This document shows positions 28,694 through 36,263 of a DNA stretch of 64,000 nucleotides, in pieces. The first letter of the stretch is position 1, and the number at the start of each line of letters is the position of its first letter. The stretch covers positions 1,674,001-1,738,000 of the forward strand of contig NZ_CP049331.1 of NCBI RefSeq assembly GCF_011064285.1. The letters are read 5' to 3'. The position numbers and the translations under genes are program-made. The notes beneath the pieces were generated by a model. The model did not search any database and was not told the origin of the DNA. It saw nothing but the letters and a program-made list of their open reading frames with translations. The DNA comes from Vibrio ziniensis. GTDB taxonomy: Bacteria; Pseudomonadota; Gammaproteobacteria; Enterobacterales; Vibrionaceae.

Positions 28694-29078
28694 TCCCTTA
28701 ATGCGCGCTAGTGAGTTCCTTGCATGCTAACAGATTGCGCGAGTTTTCAAACCCACACTTTACAATGAGATGCTAGACCGATTTCAACGATGTCTACACG
28801 ATCAGAAACGTTTAACCAAACGTTTACAACAAACTGATTTTTTGGTGAATAAACATCACTACATTTAGCGACCAATACAGAAAACAAAACACAAAACGAT
28901 CGTCGATTTTCGTATTGATCACAATAACTCTATAGATGGTTGATATGCCCTAGAACAAGCAGAACTGCCTGGATTAAGGGAATTTTAAAATCAAATATGG
29001 ATGATTGAATCGCCTGTGCATTTGGCTGTTGCAGGCAAATTAAGTAGCGTTCATTTCCTTCAGTAACAGAGTGAGATT
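28694..29078. other. Non-coding gap between phzF-like gene and small ORF
   Basis: 385 bp with no ORF that I can support. It should contain the promoter of the phzF-like gene and that of the small gene at 29079. No terminator or known RNA family was recognised. Confidence 0.5.
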
Positions 29079-29210
29079 ATGAAAATAAATGCCACTACTT
29101 TTCTGGCGTATGTCTTGTTGATTCAAAGCACCATCATCGCCGCTTTATTGTGCTCCGCTGAACTGTTAGAAACCGTTGCGGCTACCATTGTTACTTTGAC
29201 AACGGGATAA
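29079..29210 (+). CDS. Small hydrophobic protein, 43 residues
   Basis: MKINATTFLAYVLLIQSTII begins a 43-codon frame preceded by CAGAGTGAGATT (weak ribosome-binding site). Residues about 7-25 are strongly hydrophobic (one membrane helix) and the rest is a second, mildly hydrophobic stretch. It stands alone between a divergently oriented phzF-like gene and a minus-strand gene. I do not recognise a family. It may be a small membrane peptide or simply a chance ORF. Confidence 0.45.
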   Translation: MKINATTFLAYVLLIQSTIIAALLCSAELLETVAATIVTLTTG

Positions 29211-29295
29211 GACAAAAACAATCACTAGCTAAGTTGGCTTATCAATAGACAGAAAGGCAAGCAAGTTCAGATACTCACTTGCCCCTGAGTAAGCT

Positions 29296-29754
29296 CTATT
29301 CTTGCGAGTTCTCTTTAGCATTGATATCAGCATAGGTGTGCAATAGCTCGGTTAACGCATTCACCCAACCGAATGCATCTACAGGCGCATTTACCAGCAG
29401 CTTTTCAACCAATTCACAATGAGTTTCAAGCGTAATAGCTTGTTCCAAATTGAAAGAGATGGCGTAGAAATGCCAAAGCACTAAGCGGGTCATTCTTTCA
29501 CTGTTTTGTTTCGCGTTGTCTGAATCATCAAACGCTTGCTGAATTTCACTCAGTGCGATTGCAGTCATGCGAAGCATTGCGTCTAGACGTGCAGACATCA
29601 TGCGCTCTTCACTGTCGACCTCTTCCTGTTCGAAAGTAAAAATTTCGCTCATCACGTCTTCTGGAACCATTTTACTGATCATTCGAACGGCGAATTCTTC
29701 CAGTTCGTGGCGAGGCATGGTTACAAGGCAGTCAAAGGTATAGTCACGAAGCAT
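29296..29754 (-). CDS. Unidentified cytosolic helical protein
   Basis: 152 residues from ATG 29754 (an in-frame GTG at 29763 is an alternative). Rich in Glu, Met and Leu with no membrane segment or signal peptide; long predicted helices (SARLDAMLRMTAIALSEI; LVEKLLVNAPVDAFGWVNAL). I do not recognise the family. Codon use and length look like a real chromosomal gene rather than an integron cassette. Confidence 0.7.
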   Translation of the reverse strand: MLRDYTFDCLVTMPRHELEEFAVRMISKMVPEDVMSEIFTFEQEEVDSEERMMSARLDAMLRMTAIALSEIQQAFDDSDNAKQNSERMTRLVLWHFYAISFNLEQAITLETHCELVEKLLVNAPVDAFGWVNALTELLHTYADINAKENSQE

Positions 29755-29936
29755 AATAGTCACTGTTTAGGTGGTTAAACTGAGCCCGTATTTTAGTCAC
29801 AAAGATTTGCTTTACCACCTTTAATGCTCAGAAATAGCAAAGTACAACTATTTTGCCGCAAAACAAAACTATCGCTTGGTGGCTACAGTCTTTATTGAGA
29901 CAATGCCCTACGTAACTTCCATACCAACGGACATCT

Positions 29937-30173
29937 ATGAAAATCTTAGTTCGCAACCTCGCTCGCACAACAACTGAACACGACATTCGTAAACTGTTTT
30001 CTGAACACGGTTCAGTGGCTCAATGCACACTGGTGTTAGATAAAGAAACTGGCTTATCGAAAGGTTTTGCATTCGTCGAAATGCCTGACGTATCAGAAGC
30101 GAAGTCGGCGATTGCTGCACTTAATCTAGCTAGTGTTGCCAAAAGCAAGATTCGCGTAAAAGAAGCGCAATAA
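29937..30173 (+). CDS. Single-RRM RNA-binding protein
   Basis: 78 residues consisting of one RNA recognition motif. RNP2 is ILVRNL (residues 3-8) and RNP1 is KGFAFVEM (about 42-49), both with the aromatic and basic residues expected. Small RRM proteins of this kind are common in Vibrio and cyanobacteria and some are cold-responsive. Followed directly by a strong intrinsic terminator, so it is monocistronic. Confidence 0.92.
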   Translation: MKILVRNLARTTTEHDIRKLFSEHGSVAQCTLVLDKETGLSKGFAFVEMPDVSEAKSAIAALNLASVAKSKIRVKEAQ

Positions 30174-30183
30174 TCGAATTATT

Positions 30184-30210
30184 AAACCAGCTGATGAAGC
30201 TGGTTTTTTA
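30184..30210 (+). terminator. Intrinsic terminator of the RRM gene
   Basis: AAACCAGCT and AGCTGGTTT form a 9-bp stem with a GATGA loop and end in a run of T. Begins 11 bases after the stop codon. Confidence 0.9.
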
Positions 30211-30540
30211 TTAATCAACAATAAAAAGCTTAGCGCCAACTGTAGTTGAAGAACGATGAGCCTCTGCATTATCTGCAACTTGGTAACTCATACCCGGTTT
30301 CAGGGTGTAAACTCGGCCATCATCAAGTTCAGTTGTTAACTCTCCTGATATGCAGAATAAGATGTGTCCTTTTGAGCACCAATGGTCTGCCAAATAGTTT
30401 TCAGAATACTCAACCATCCTTACACGAAGCTTATCAAAGTGCTTGGTTCGCCAATAAGCCGTGCCTGTTTCACCAGTGTGCTCTGTTCTCTCAACATCGC
30501 TCCAATCTGTAATTCCAAAAGGCAGGTTATCTATTTCCAT
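30211..30540 (-). CDS. Cupin-fold protein (DHCW-motif type)
   Basis: 109 residues. ADHWCSKGHILFCISGEL (about 58-75) is the cupin metal-site region of the DHCW-motif family, followed by YTLKPGMSYQVADN. Single small beta-barrel, cytosolic. Substrate unknown. AAGGAATGAAG precedes the start. It may or may not belong to the far end of the integron array; no attC separates it from the RRM gene. Confidence 0.8.
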   Translation of the reverse strand: MEIDNLPFGITDWSDVERTEHTGETGTAYWRTKHFDKLRVRMVEYSENYLADHWCSKGHILFCISGELTTELDDGRVYTLKPGMSYQVADNAEAHRSSTTVGAKLFIVD

Positions 30541-30584
30541 TCTTCATTCCTTGAGTAAATTCGATTAAATCCCATACAGCGACA

Positions 30585-30685
30585 TAGATAACGCTTAGTT
30601 AAACACCAAATCACCATACACATCTTGTGACTTTTAACGCCAAGTAAAGCACTGGCAAATGCATAAATGCTTTACCAACAACCTA
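30585..30685 (-). repeat. Possible degenerate attC at the distal end of the array
   Basis: GATAACGCTTAGTTAAAC at its left end resembles the R' side of the attC sites further right, and TTTAACGCCAAG lies inside. The right-hand core (GTTTGTTATG type) is not clear. This may be a decayed recombination site marking the end of the integron. Confidence 0.25.
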
Positions 30686-31096
30686 CTAGCTTTGTTGGCT
30701 TTCAACATGGCATTTAAAATTATTAAGAATTGCTTGCCAGCCATCGATTTGCATGTCGATTGGGTTTTCGTCTTCGGGATCAAATTTAATGTCAATGCGT
30801 GTTCCCGTAGCTTCATCGGCAAAGACTACCTGTGCGGTTCTACCACCAAACTCGTATTCGATGAGATGCCCAACTTCTACATTGGTATAAGTTCCTGCAA
30901 AGTCGAAACCAAAACTACCATCTTTCGCTTCCATTCGAGAGCAAAACTGACCACCAACACGCAGATCCACACTCGCTTCGGTGGTGTGCCAATCGTCTGA
31001 AGCTGCATTCCATTGAACGATGTCTTCTGGCGTTGTATAGGCTTGCCAAACTTTGTCTTTTGGTGCGTTTACGGTAGCCGAAATGTGAATTTTCAT
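30686..31096 (-). CDS. SRPBCC/START (AHSA1-like) domain protein
   Basis: 136 residues: MKIHISATVNAPKDKVWQAY at the N-terminus and TPEDIVQWNAASDDWHT are typical of AHSA1/polyketide-cyclase-like ligand-binding domains; VFADEATGTRIDIKFDPE and the C-terminal helix GWQAILNNFKCHVE complete it. Function unknown; such proteins bind hydrophobic ligands. GGGGATG-type ribosome-binding site. Confidence 0.85.
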   Translation of the reverse strand: MKIHISATVNAPKDKVWQAYTTPEDIVQWNAASDDWHTTEASVDLRVGGQFCSRMEAKDGSFGFDFAGTYTNVEVGHLIEYEFGGRTAQVVFADEATGTRIDIKFDPEDENPIDMQIDGWQAILNNFKCHVESQQS

Positions 31097-31189
31097 CCCC
31101 TTCCCCTATTTATCCAATAAATGACAGCCAACACTACATTAAGGTATTTAGAACACTAAAGCGTACATATTTTCGAATGAATGGCTTCG

Positions 31190-31636
31190 CTACGAGTGTT
31201 CCACCACACTTATGAAGTTATAGAAATGTTCATCTTCTGAGCTGATTTCAAACTTCAACTGCTTATACAGGTTAGCTGCTGGAAGATTGTTTTTAAAACA
31301 GCTCAAAGTTAAATCTAATCGCTGTGAATTCGCTTCAGATTTGATTGCTTTAATAACAGACGACGCAAAACCTTTTCTATGCTGATGTTCAAAGATAATA
31401 AGTAAATGGATATGAAGGCTACTGGATTTTATGCGACTACAGACATAGCCCACTTTTTCTCCATTCGATAGTATCCAGCGAAACCACTCGGGCTGTAACC
31501 TCGATTCGAATGATGATCTTTGAAAATCTTCATCCCACCCTATCGCGCTATCCACGATTGGCTTCATATACCGTTTAAATTCGGAGAACGCAGGCAAATG
31601 CTCATGCGGTTTAAATTGTGAAAGGATGATGTCCAT
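31190..31636 (-). CDS. GNAT-family N-acetyltransferase
   Basis: 148 residues. The acetyl-CoA loop is EHQHRKGFASSVIKAIKSEA (about 83-102), followed by LTLSCFKNNLPAANLYKQLKF, the usual late GNAT segment. N-terminal region (DIILSQFKPHEHLPAFSEF) is less typical. Substrate unknown. 20 bases upstream of the HAD gene stop, same strand. Confidence 0.8.
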   Translation of the reverse strand: MDIILSQFKPHEHLPAFSEFKRYMKPIVDSAIGWDEDFQRSSFESRLQPEWFRWILSNGEKVGYVCSRIKSSSLHIHLLIIFEHQHRKGFASSVIKAIKSEANSQRLDLTLSCFKNNLPAANLYKQLKFEISSEDEHFYNFISVVEHS

Positions 31637-31656
31637 ATGTTTCCTGTGTCGCCCTG

Positions 31657-32292
31657 TTAAACGAACATTTCTTCAAAGCTATCAATGCAAGCTATTGCGC
31701 CGCTCAAATCGTTTTTCCCGTTGAACGCATGTCTCACAGCCACCACATCACAACCGCTTGCTAACCCAGCTAATACTCCTGCATTCGAGTCCTCAAATAT
31801 CAATGCGTGTTCAGGTGTAACATCGAATTTTAGCAAAGCTAAGTTAAACGCTTCTGGATCTGGTTTATGCTTTGTCACGTGATCTTGGGTAATCACTACT
31901 TCAAATGAATCTCTGAGTTCCAAGGCATTGAGAATATTGTCCACCATCCAAGTGGCTGCTGAACTAACTACTGCACAGCGTTTCCCTTCATCGTTCAGGT
32001 ACTTAATGTAGGCTTTCGCACCAGGGTTTAACTTTAAGTTTTCAGCTAAAAGCTGCTCGTAGTGAGCCCGAAAGTGTTTATTGAACTCTGCCAGTTCAGG
32101 AAAGATATTTGCGTTTTTGAAAAAGTGACGGGTTACCATTTGCCAGTTTTCACCCATCACATCTTTGTAGATGTTGAAATCCACTGTTGAACCATAATCA
32201 CCGCAAGCCAGCGCTAACGCTTTTCCTTTTAAGGGCTCAGAATTCACTAAAGTACCATCCATATCAAACAGGTACACCTGATACTCTTTCAA
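31657..32292 (-). CDS. HAD-family hydrolase (beta-phosphoglucomutase/phosphatase-like)
   Basis: 211 residues. Motif I FDMDGTLVNSEPLKG (about 9-23) has both catalytic aspartates; motif II VVSSAAT, motif III lysine in TKHKPDPEAF, and motif IV IFEDSNAGVLAGLASG are all present. Sugar-phosphate phosphatase or mutase by family. Followed closely by the GNAT gene; no attC between the HAD gene and the next cassette. Confidence 0.88.
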   Translation of the reverse strand: MKEYQVYLFDMDGTLVNSEPLKGKALALACGDYGSTVDFNIYKDVMGENWQMVTRHFFKNANIFPELAEFNKHFRAHYEQLLAENLKLNPGAKAYIKYLNDEGKRCAVVSSAATWMVDNILNALELRDSFEVVITQDHVTKHKPDPEAFNLALLKFDVTPEHALIFEDSNAGVLAGLASGCDVVAVRHAFNGKNDLSGAIACIDSFEEMFV

Positions 32293-32321
32293 AACTCTCT
32301 CCCTATAGTTTTTTCTTATTT

Positions 32322-32633
32322 CTATTTCAAACAGTTAATTGCGTCAGATACCGTTTCAAACTGAATTTTCGTTAAACACACCTCAGCAAGGCAAAACTCA
32401 TGACGTTGAATGAGTTTTGAGGCATCATCCACCGTAATTTGAACTTGCTTGTTGAGCAGTTCAGTATTCGAACCGTTGTAAAATATTGAGTAAGTAAAAC
32501 CTTCAGAATCAATGACAAGATCTTCGTGGCTAAGAATCAAACCAGAACATTCATTGTTCAACTCACTCTCCGACTCCAAGTAAATAAGTTCATCATCTCT
32601 ATCCAGTTTTAGAATACAAGGCCAATTAATCAC
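32322..32633 (-). CDS. Small acidic protein, DUF4144-like; last clear cassette gene
   Basis: 103 residues from GTG 32633, chosen because GGAGG lies 5 bases upstream and the earlier ATG (32660) falls inside the attC. The N-terminus INWPCILKLDRDDELIYLES and the general character recall the Vibrio DUF4144 family, from memory and not verified. Acidic, no membrane segment. Only 29 bp separate it from the HAD gene, so its own attC is missing. Confidence 0.6.
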   Translation of the reverse strand: MINWPCILKLDRDDELIYLESESELNNECSGLILSHEDLVIDSEGFTYSIFYNGSNTELLNKQVQITVDDASKLIQRHEFCLAEVCLTKIQFETVSDAINCLK

Positions 32634-32646
32634 CAGCACCTCCAAC

Positions 32647-32832
32647 GTATAACGCCACACTAAACCTTCAATTCAATCCTAAACAAGCAGACTTCCCTGT
32701 GAAGCTCAATTTAAAGCAAACTCGCCAAATATTCACAATAGTTATGCAAAGCAAAACTAAAAATAATTGCCTTCCATTTAAAACCTATTCGCAAAACGTT
32801 GGCATTGCCACTTAAATCGGCAGTTGTATGAT
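32647..32832 (-). repeat. attC-like site (downstream of the kinase cassette)
   Basis: Left end GTATAACGCC is clear; the right end near GGCAGTTGTATGAT and the inner AACGTTGGCATTGCC segment are diverged. Longer than the others (about 185 bp). Confidence 0.5.
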
Positions 32833-32835
32833 ATT

Positions 32836-33384
32836 TTATAAACCTAGCTTTACTAACAATTCTGAAAACGATGCATCTATCGTTTTACCTGCCGTGTCAA
32901 TTTTAACTACATCAGATTGCCAAGGTTCATAATGTCTATTTTGAACCTGTAGCCAGTTCGGAAGTTCTAGATTGGGAATATCTGTCACACGAGTATTTAC
33001 TCTCATCTCATGCTCTTTACTGTCGGAACAATTAATCTCTATATTTACAAAATTAGCTCCGACGCTTCCCGCGAGAACTTCCCACTCAGCGCGAGTTAAC
33101 GCAATAGGATTACAGGAATCTGCAATAGCACTGATACCTAGCGATAGGTTATCTCGAATAATTCTATAGCTTAAGCGGTACCCCTCACCTTGGACGTTAA
33201 AATTACACAGGTCACGTAGTCCTTGTTCTACTGTGTCAATTCGGACGTATATAGAACTCGTTTTCTGAGAAAGTAGCTTAGCAAGTGTTGATTTCCCAGA
33301 AGCAGGAAGACCAGAAAAAACATATAGCGTTGGTTTATTCAAATTGAACTTCGCTCCATCGTAATTAACGTCTAATTCAGTCAT
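32836..33384 (-). CDS. P-loop kinase (AAA/zeta-like) cassette gene
   Basis: 182 residues from ATG 33384; a longer frame to 33444 would overlap the attC. The Walker A motif GLPASGKSTLAKLL is at about residues 25-38, followed by IYVRIDTVEQGL and VIADSCNP-like segments found in nucleoside/sugar or zeta-toxin-like kinases. The target is unknown: it could be a small-molecule kinase or a toxin of the zeta/AAA class. No obvious antitoxin partner lies beside it on the same strand. Confidence 0.75.
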   Translation of the reverse strand: MTELDVNYDGAKFNLNKPTLYVFSGLPASGKSTLAKLLSQKTSSIYVRIDTVEQGLRDLCNFNVQGEGYRLSYRIIRDNLSLGISAIADSCNPIALTRAEWEVLAGSVGANFVNIEINCSDSKEHEMRVNTRVTDIPNLELPNWLQVQNRHYEPWQSDVVKIDTAGKTIDASFSELLVKLGL

Positions 33385-33487
33385 GAGCAACGTATTGAAC
33401 AAGCCAATGAAACCACCATAAACATTAAAGATGGATGTAAACAAAAGCTGTTACTGGCTGCGAATATTCTTAAATTGCTTGTTATGT
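33385..33487 (-). repeat. attC-like site (downstream of the inverted 78-residue cassette)
   Basis: Right end TTGCTTGTTATGTG is typical; left end GAGCAACGTATTGAAC is only a loose match to ATAACGCCTTGAAC. Limits are approximate. Confidence 0.5.
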
Positions 33488-33569
33488 GATTTAGGTTGTT
33501 GAATGCTTAGCCATTAAAATATATAGATATATCATACCGTATAAACTAATTGAATTTTATAAAATAAAT

Positions 33570-33806
33570 ATGAAAGTAACCACAAACCTCATTCAGAGCA
33601 CAATACAACAGCTCATAAATCAAGAGCCCGAGCAACACGCTCAAATTCGCCAAAATCTATATGATCATTTAGCTTTATCATTTGATAAACAACTAGCCCT
33701 TTACTCAAATGTTTTAGGCCCAGCAAGCTCTGGTAAAATTGAAACACACAACATTAGCAATGCAGTAAATACTGCGATTAAACTACTTGATAAGTCCACA
33801 TCTTGA
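33570..33806 (+). CDS. Unidentified 78-residue protein in an inverted cassette
   Basis: MKVTTNLIQSTIQQLINQEP begins a short, polar, mostly helical protein (NLYDHLALSFDKQLALYSNV). It reads rightward, against the cassette array, so it cannot use the integron promoter and should carry its own; GTATAAACT lies 35 bases upstream. A hairpin follows (33816-33841). Not recognised. Small inverted cassettes are often toxin or antitoxin genes, but no partner ORF is visible here. Confidence 0.55.
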   Translation: MKVTTNLIQSTIQQLINQEPEQHAQIRQNLYDHLALSFDKQLALYSNVLGPASSGKIETHNISNAVNTAIKLLDKSTS

Positions 33807-33815
33807 TGCACCTAT

Positions 33816-33841
33816 ATGGCCCTTACTCTAAAATGGGCCAT
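33816..33841 (+). terminator. Hairpin after the inverted 78-residue gene
   Basis: ATGGCCC and GGGCCAT form a 7-bp stem with a 12-base loop, followed by TGTTAA. Weak terminator by U-tract. Confidence 0.45.
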
Positions 33842-33965
33842 TGTTAACGCAGCCTAAGGCGCTAAACTCTATTGCGCAAAACACAAACAAACCAACTTAT
33901 TGACTAAAATTACTGCAAACCAAAAGTGCCACTCGTTGGCTTTCGGTTTCAAGCTTTTGCTATCT
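33842..33965 (-). repeat. attC-like site, diverged
   Basis: Left end TGTTAACGCAGCCTAAGGCGC is VCR-like; inner GCCACTCGTTGG resembles the conserved stem; the right end AAGCTTTTGCTAT departs from GTTTGTTATG. Confidence 0.55.
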
Positions 33966-34283
33966 TTATTTGCGTATATTCGGAAATCGACGAACATCGC
34001 ACAAACACTCATTTAGCAGTGGTTTTACGTAACGTTCAAAGTCATGATATAAAACAATACGATTTATCCCTATAAGAACAACAGAACCAATAACAACTGA
34101 CCATGAAAATGCTCCTAACATTACCCATAAAGTCAGTGATGTAAGCAAAAATGTTATCACTAATTTTAGGATAACTGTCGGTTTTATATACACTTTCGAA
34201 CGTGTAATCGCTAATTGAATGGCACGGTAACGAGTTCTCTCATCCACATTTTCGAATATGGGATGGTCTTTAAATCTGTTCAT
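33966..34283 (-). CDS. Small membrane protein cassette, unidentified
   Basis: 105 residues. Two hydrophobic segments at about 37-56 (TVILKLVITFLLTSLTLWVM) and 58-77 (WSVVIGSVVLIGINRIVLY), with a charged N-terminus and a Cys-containing C-terminal tail (LNECLCDVRRF). Family not recognised; two-helix membrane proteins are frequent in Vibrio cassettes. Confidence 0.65.
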   Translation of the reverse strand: MNRFKDHPIFENVDERTRYRAIQLAITRSKVYIKPTVILKLVITFLLTSLTLWVMLGAFSWSVVIGSVVLIGINRIVLYHDFERYVKPLLNECLCDVRRFPNIRK

Positions 34284-34295
34284 GTTGCCCTCTAG

Positions 34296-34432
34296 ATATA
34301 ACGCCCCCTTATAAGTGAGAACAGCGCAATCTGCATACAGCCTTAATAACTAAAATTGACACATAGTAAAAATGCCAAATCAAACCCAAACCGCCGAGCG
34401 TTGCAAATCCGCCGTGAAACTTTTGTTATGTG
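34296..34432 (-). repeat. attC site
   Basis: ATATAACGCCCCCTTATAAG at the left, CCGAGCGTTGCAAATCCG inside and ACTTTTGTTATGTGC at the right. The TAAC of the right core supplies the stop codon of the neighbouring gene. Confidence 0.8.
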
Positions 34433-34806
34433 CACTTTTTCAACATGATCTGCCAATCGCTCTTAGACACCCAAGGTTCATATACCTTTACCCTGTGATA
34501 ACCACTACTAGTCAAAGAAGTAACACGTATATACCGTCGACCAAGTATTGATTTCTGGTATCTCAATGCAGCTGGAATACCAAAAAGATAAATCTCGTCA
34601 TTATCAGCTGAAAGATTGCTCTCACATTTCCATACCGTGGTTTTGTATTGAAAAATTGCACCAACGATCACAGCCCCATAGGTAAATGCATTTTGATCTA
34701 TAGAAAATATAAACTGCATTATCAGTAGCATTGCTACACCACCAAATACAGATGACATACTCAAAGAAAGTGCTCGGGCATGACCAATGAACTCAATTTT
34801 ACGCAT
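34426..34806 (-). CDS. Membrane protein cassette, unidentified (PH-like C-terminus)
   Basis: 126 residues from the second of two tandem ATGs (7 bases from AGGAGG). Two hydrophobic helices at about 15-55 (SSVFGGVAMLLIMQFIF; YGAVIVGAIF), then a soluble tail with IYLFGIPAALRYQKSILGRRYIRV. Such two-helix plus beta domains occur in PH-like membrane proteins, but I cannot name it. The stop TAA is the attC core. Confidence 0.65.
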   Translation of the reverse strand: MRKIEFIGHARALSLSMSSVFGGVAMLLIMQFIFSIDQNAFTYGAVIVGAIFQYKTTVWKCESNLSADNDEIYLFGIPAALRYQKSILGRRYIRVTSLTSSGYHRVKVYEPWVSKSDWQIMLKKCT

Positions 34807-34885
34807 CATAGAACCTCCTTTTATATTGTTCTATAAAATGCGGAAAAATCAGCTAAAACCAATAAACAATGCGAGTTTATTCTCA

Positions 34886-34965
34886 CATAACGCTGAGTTA
34901 ACTGGCTGAAAGATTTGAATTAAAACCGCCGAACGTTTGCTGTCCTTCTTGAACGCATTGTTATG
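34886..34965 (-). repeat. attC site
   Basis: CATAACGCTGAGTTAACTGG at the left, CCGAACGTTTGCTGTCC inside and GAACGCATTGTTATGTGC at the right. Short (about 80 bp). Confidence 0.8.
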
Positions 34966-35476
34966 TGCGTGCTAGACGATAGCGCCTTACCGTACCCTCA
35001 CGGTCATCTGTGTAGTTACCGAGATATTCACCCCCACAGTTTTCGATGACTTTTTGAGATGCTAGGTTGTCAATTGAGCAAGTAACAATAACTGAGTCAG
35101 TGACAACGTGGTCGCGAACCCATGCAAGAAGAAATGAAGCGACGCCTCTGCCACGAGCGGACGGTCTAGTTTCGTAGCCAATGTGACCAATTGTATTTTC
35201 TACATTGGCATTAGTGCCTTTGCGAACTCGGATTGCACCTAAAATTTCAAAGTTCGACACACAATAGTAAGTTGTACTGGGTAAATATCCGTTTGGTAAC
35301 TCAGAAGTTGCCTTAGAACGTTTGATCAAACCAGATAAATAAGCTCTCGGATTTTGCTCTACACCCGAATATTTAGGGATACCTGAATCTAGGCATTCTT
35401 TTGCATAACTGGCTAATATTGGATCCAAACTAGGATTAGCCTCTACCACTTCCATGTCAATTTTCCTGATAAACAT
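34961..35476 (-). CDS. GNAT-family acetyltransferase cassette
   Basis: 171 residues from ATG 35476 (GGCGGAAG upstream); an upstream ATG at 35530 would lie within the attC. IGYETRPSARGRGVASFLLA (about 107-126) is the acetyl-CoA binding motif A, followed by VTCSIDNLASQKVIENCGGE (motif B). Related to YhbS/RimJ-like acetyltransferases of unknown substrate. The stop TAA is part of the adjoining attC. Confidence 0.85.
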   Translation of the reverse strand: MFIRKIDMEVVEANPSLDPILASYAKECLDSGIPKYSGVEQNPRAYLSGLIKRSKATSELPNGYLPSTTYYCVSNFEILGAIRVRKGTNANVENTIGHIGYETRPSARGRGVASFLLAWVRDHVVTDSVIVTCSIDNLASQKVIENCGGEYLGNYTDDREGTVRRYRLART

Positions 35477-35582
35477 ATAACTTCCGCCTAAAGGGCTGAC
35501 AACACATAACACCAAACTTAACCACGACAACCATAACCACCGCGGCTCATTGAGACTGGAAGCCCCTCGAGGCGTTTATTAG
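35476..35582 (-). repeat. attC site closely resembling the V. cholerae VCR
   Basis: Contains CCGCCTAAAGGGCTGACAAC, AACCACCGCGGCTCATTGAG, ACTGGAA and CTCGAGGCGTTTATTAG, all close to the VCR sequence I remember, but lacks about 25 bases of the GCCACGCGTTGACAGTCCC arm. About 105 bp. Confidence 0.85.
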
Positions 35583-36124
35583 CCAAATCCTTCCAACCTA
35601 AGCAAACGATAGCTTCCACAATCAATGCCTGTATCTTGATAGCCAGCCAGGCTTTCAAACACGTTGAAATGAGAAACAACTATTACCTTAGAGTAATGCG
35701 TATATCGAGATAAAACATTTTCTGCACGGTTTCTTAGTGCTGCCCATGACTCATAAGAAACATTCTTAGGCACCGCATTATTTTTCAGTGAGGCACGATA
35801 CTCATGCCAGCGACGATCTCTTTCTTGAAGGCCTACATAGCCACCGTCCATGTCCGCTCGCCATTCACGTAGGTCATGCTCAACAAAGAGTTCTAAACCG
35901 AGTGTACGATTAATAATTTCAGCGGTTTGGAGTGCTCTTGTATAAGGTGACGATATAATAACTTCTGCTTTTTCGAGTTGGATTTCTAGAGCAACAGCCT
36001 TTAGCTCATCTATGTGGTCTCGATTTAAAGGAGCATAATCCTTTTCCAGTTGGCTCATTTTTCGCTTGTCAGATAGCGAATAATCAGGCACACCATGTCT
36101 TACAAATACGATGTAGATTCGTTT
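35579..36124 (-). CDS. Histidine phosphatase cassette without a standard start codon
   Basis: The frame is open from 36124 (after TAG at 36125-36127) and reads KRIYIVFVRHGVPDYSL, with the catalytic RHG of the phosphoglycerate-mutase superfamily at 36100-36092. The first NTG codon is GTG at 36091, directly after RHG, so a protein started there would lack the catalytic His. ISSPYTRALQTAEIIN, ELFVEHDLREW and VVSHFNVFESLA supply the other motifs. GGAG lies where a start codon would be expected a few bases before AAACGA, but the codon there is TAG. Possible pseudogene, or initiation at a rare ATC codon. Sits between two attC sites. Confidence 0.6.
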   Translation of the reverse strand, partial: KRIYIVFVRHGVPDYSLSDKRKMSQLEKDYAPLNRDHIDELKAVALEIQLEKAEVIISSPYTRALQTAEIINRTLGLELFVEHDLREWRADMDGGYVGLQERDRRWHEYRASLKNNAVPKNVSYESWAALRNRAENVLSRYTHYSKVIVVSHFNVFESLAGYQDTGIDCGSYRLLRLEGFG

Positions 36125-36151
36125 CTAAATCTCCGTTTTGACGCGATTAGC

Positions 36152-36263
36152 GTAACGCCCCGTTAAGCTGCTGAACGGTTTGGATAAATTTACGATAAAA
36201 TGAGCATACGCGAATTTGTAAATTTAGCCAAATAGTGTGAGCTGGCTTGAGATGTTTGTTAGC
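36152..36263 (-). repeat. attC site
   Basis: GTAACGCCCCGTTAAGCTGC at the left and GAGATGTTTGTTAGC at the right; interior diverged. The right TAAC forms the stop of the acyltransferase frame. Confidence 0.75.

Noticed and set aside
30211..32292. Cupin, SRPBCC, GNAT and HAD genes as certain integron cassettes
   Set aside because: No convincing attC separates them; only one weak candidate (30585-30685) was seen, so they may be ordinary chromosomal genes or fossil cassettes.
32836..33444. Zeta toxin-antitoxin pair at the P-loop kinase cassette
   Set aside because: Walker A alone does not identify a zeta toxin, and no epsilon-like antitoxin is adjacent on the same strand; the inverted 78-residue gene has no resemblance to one.
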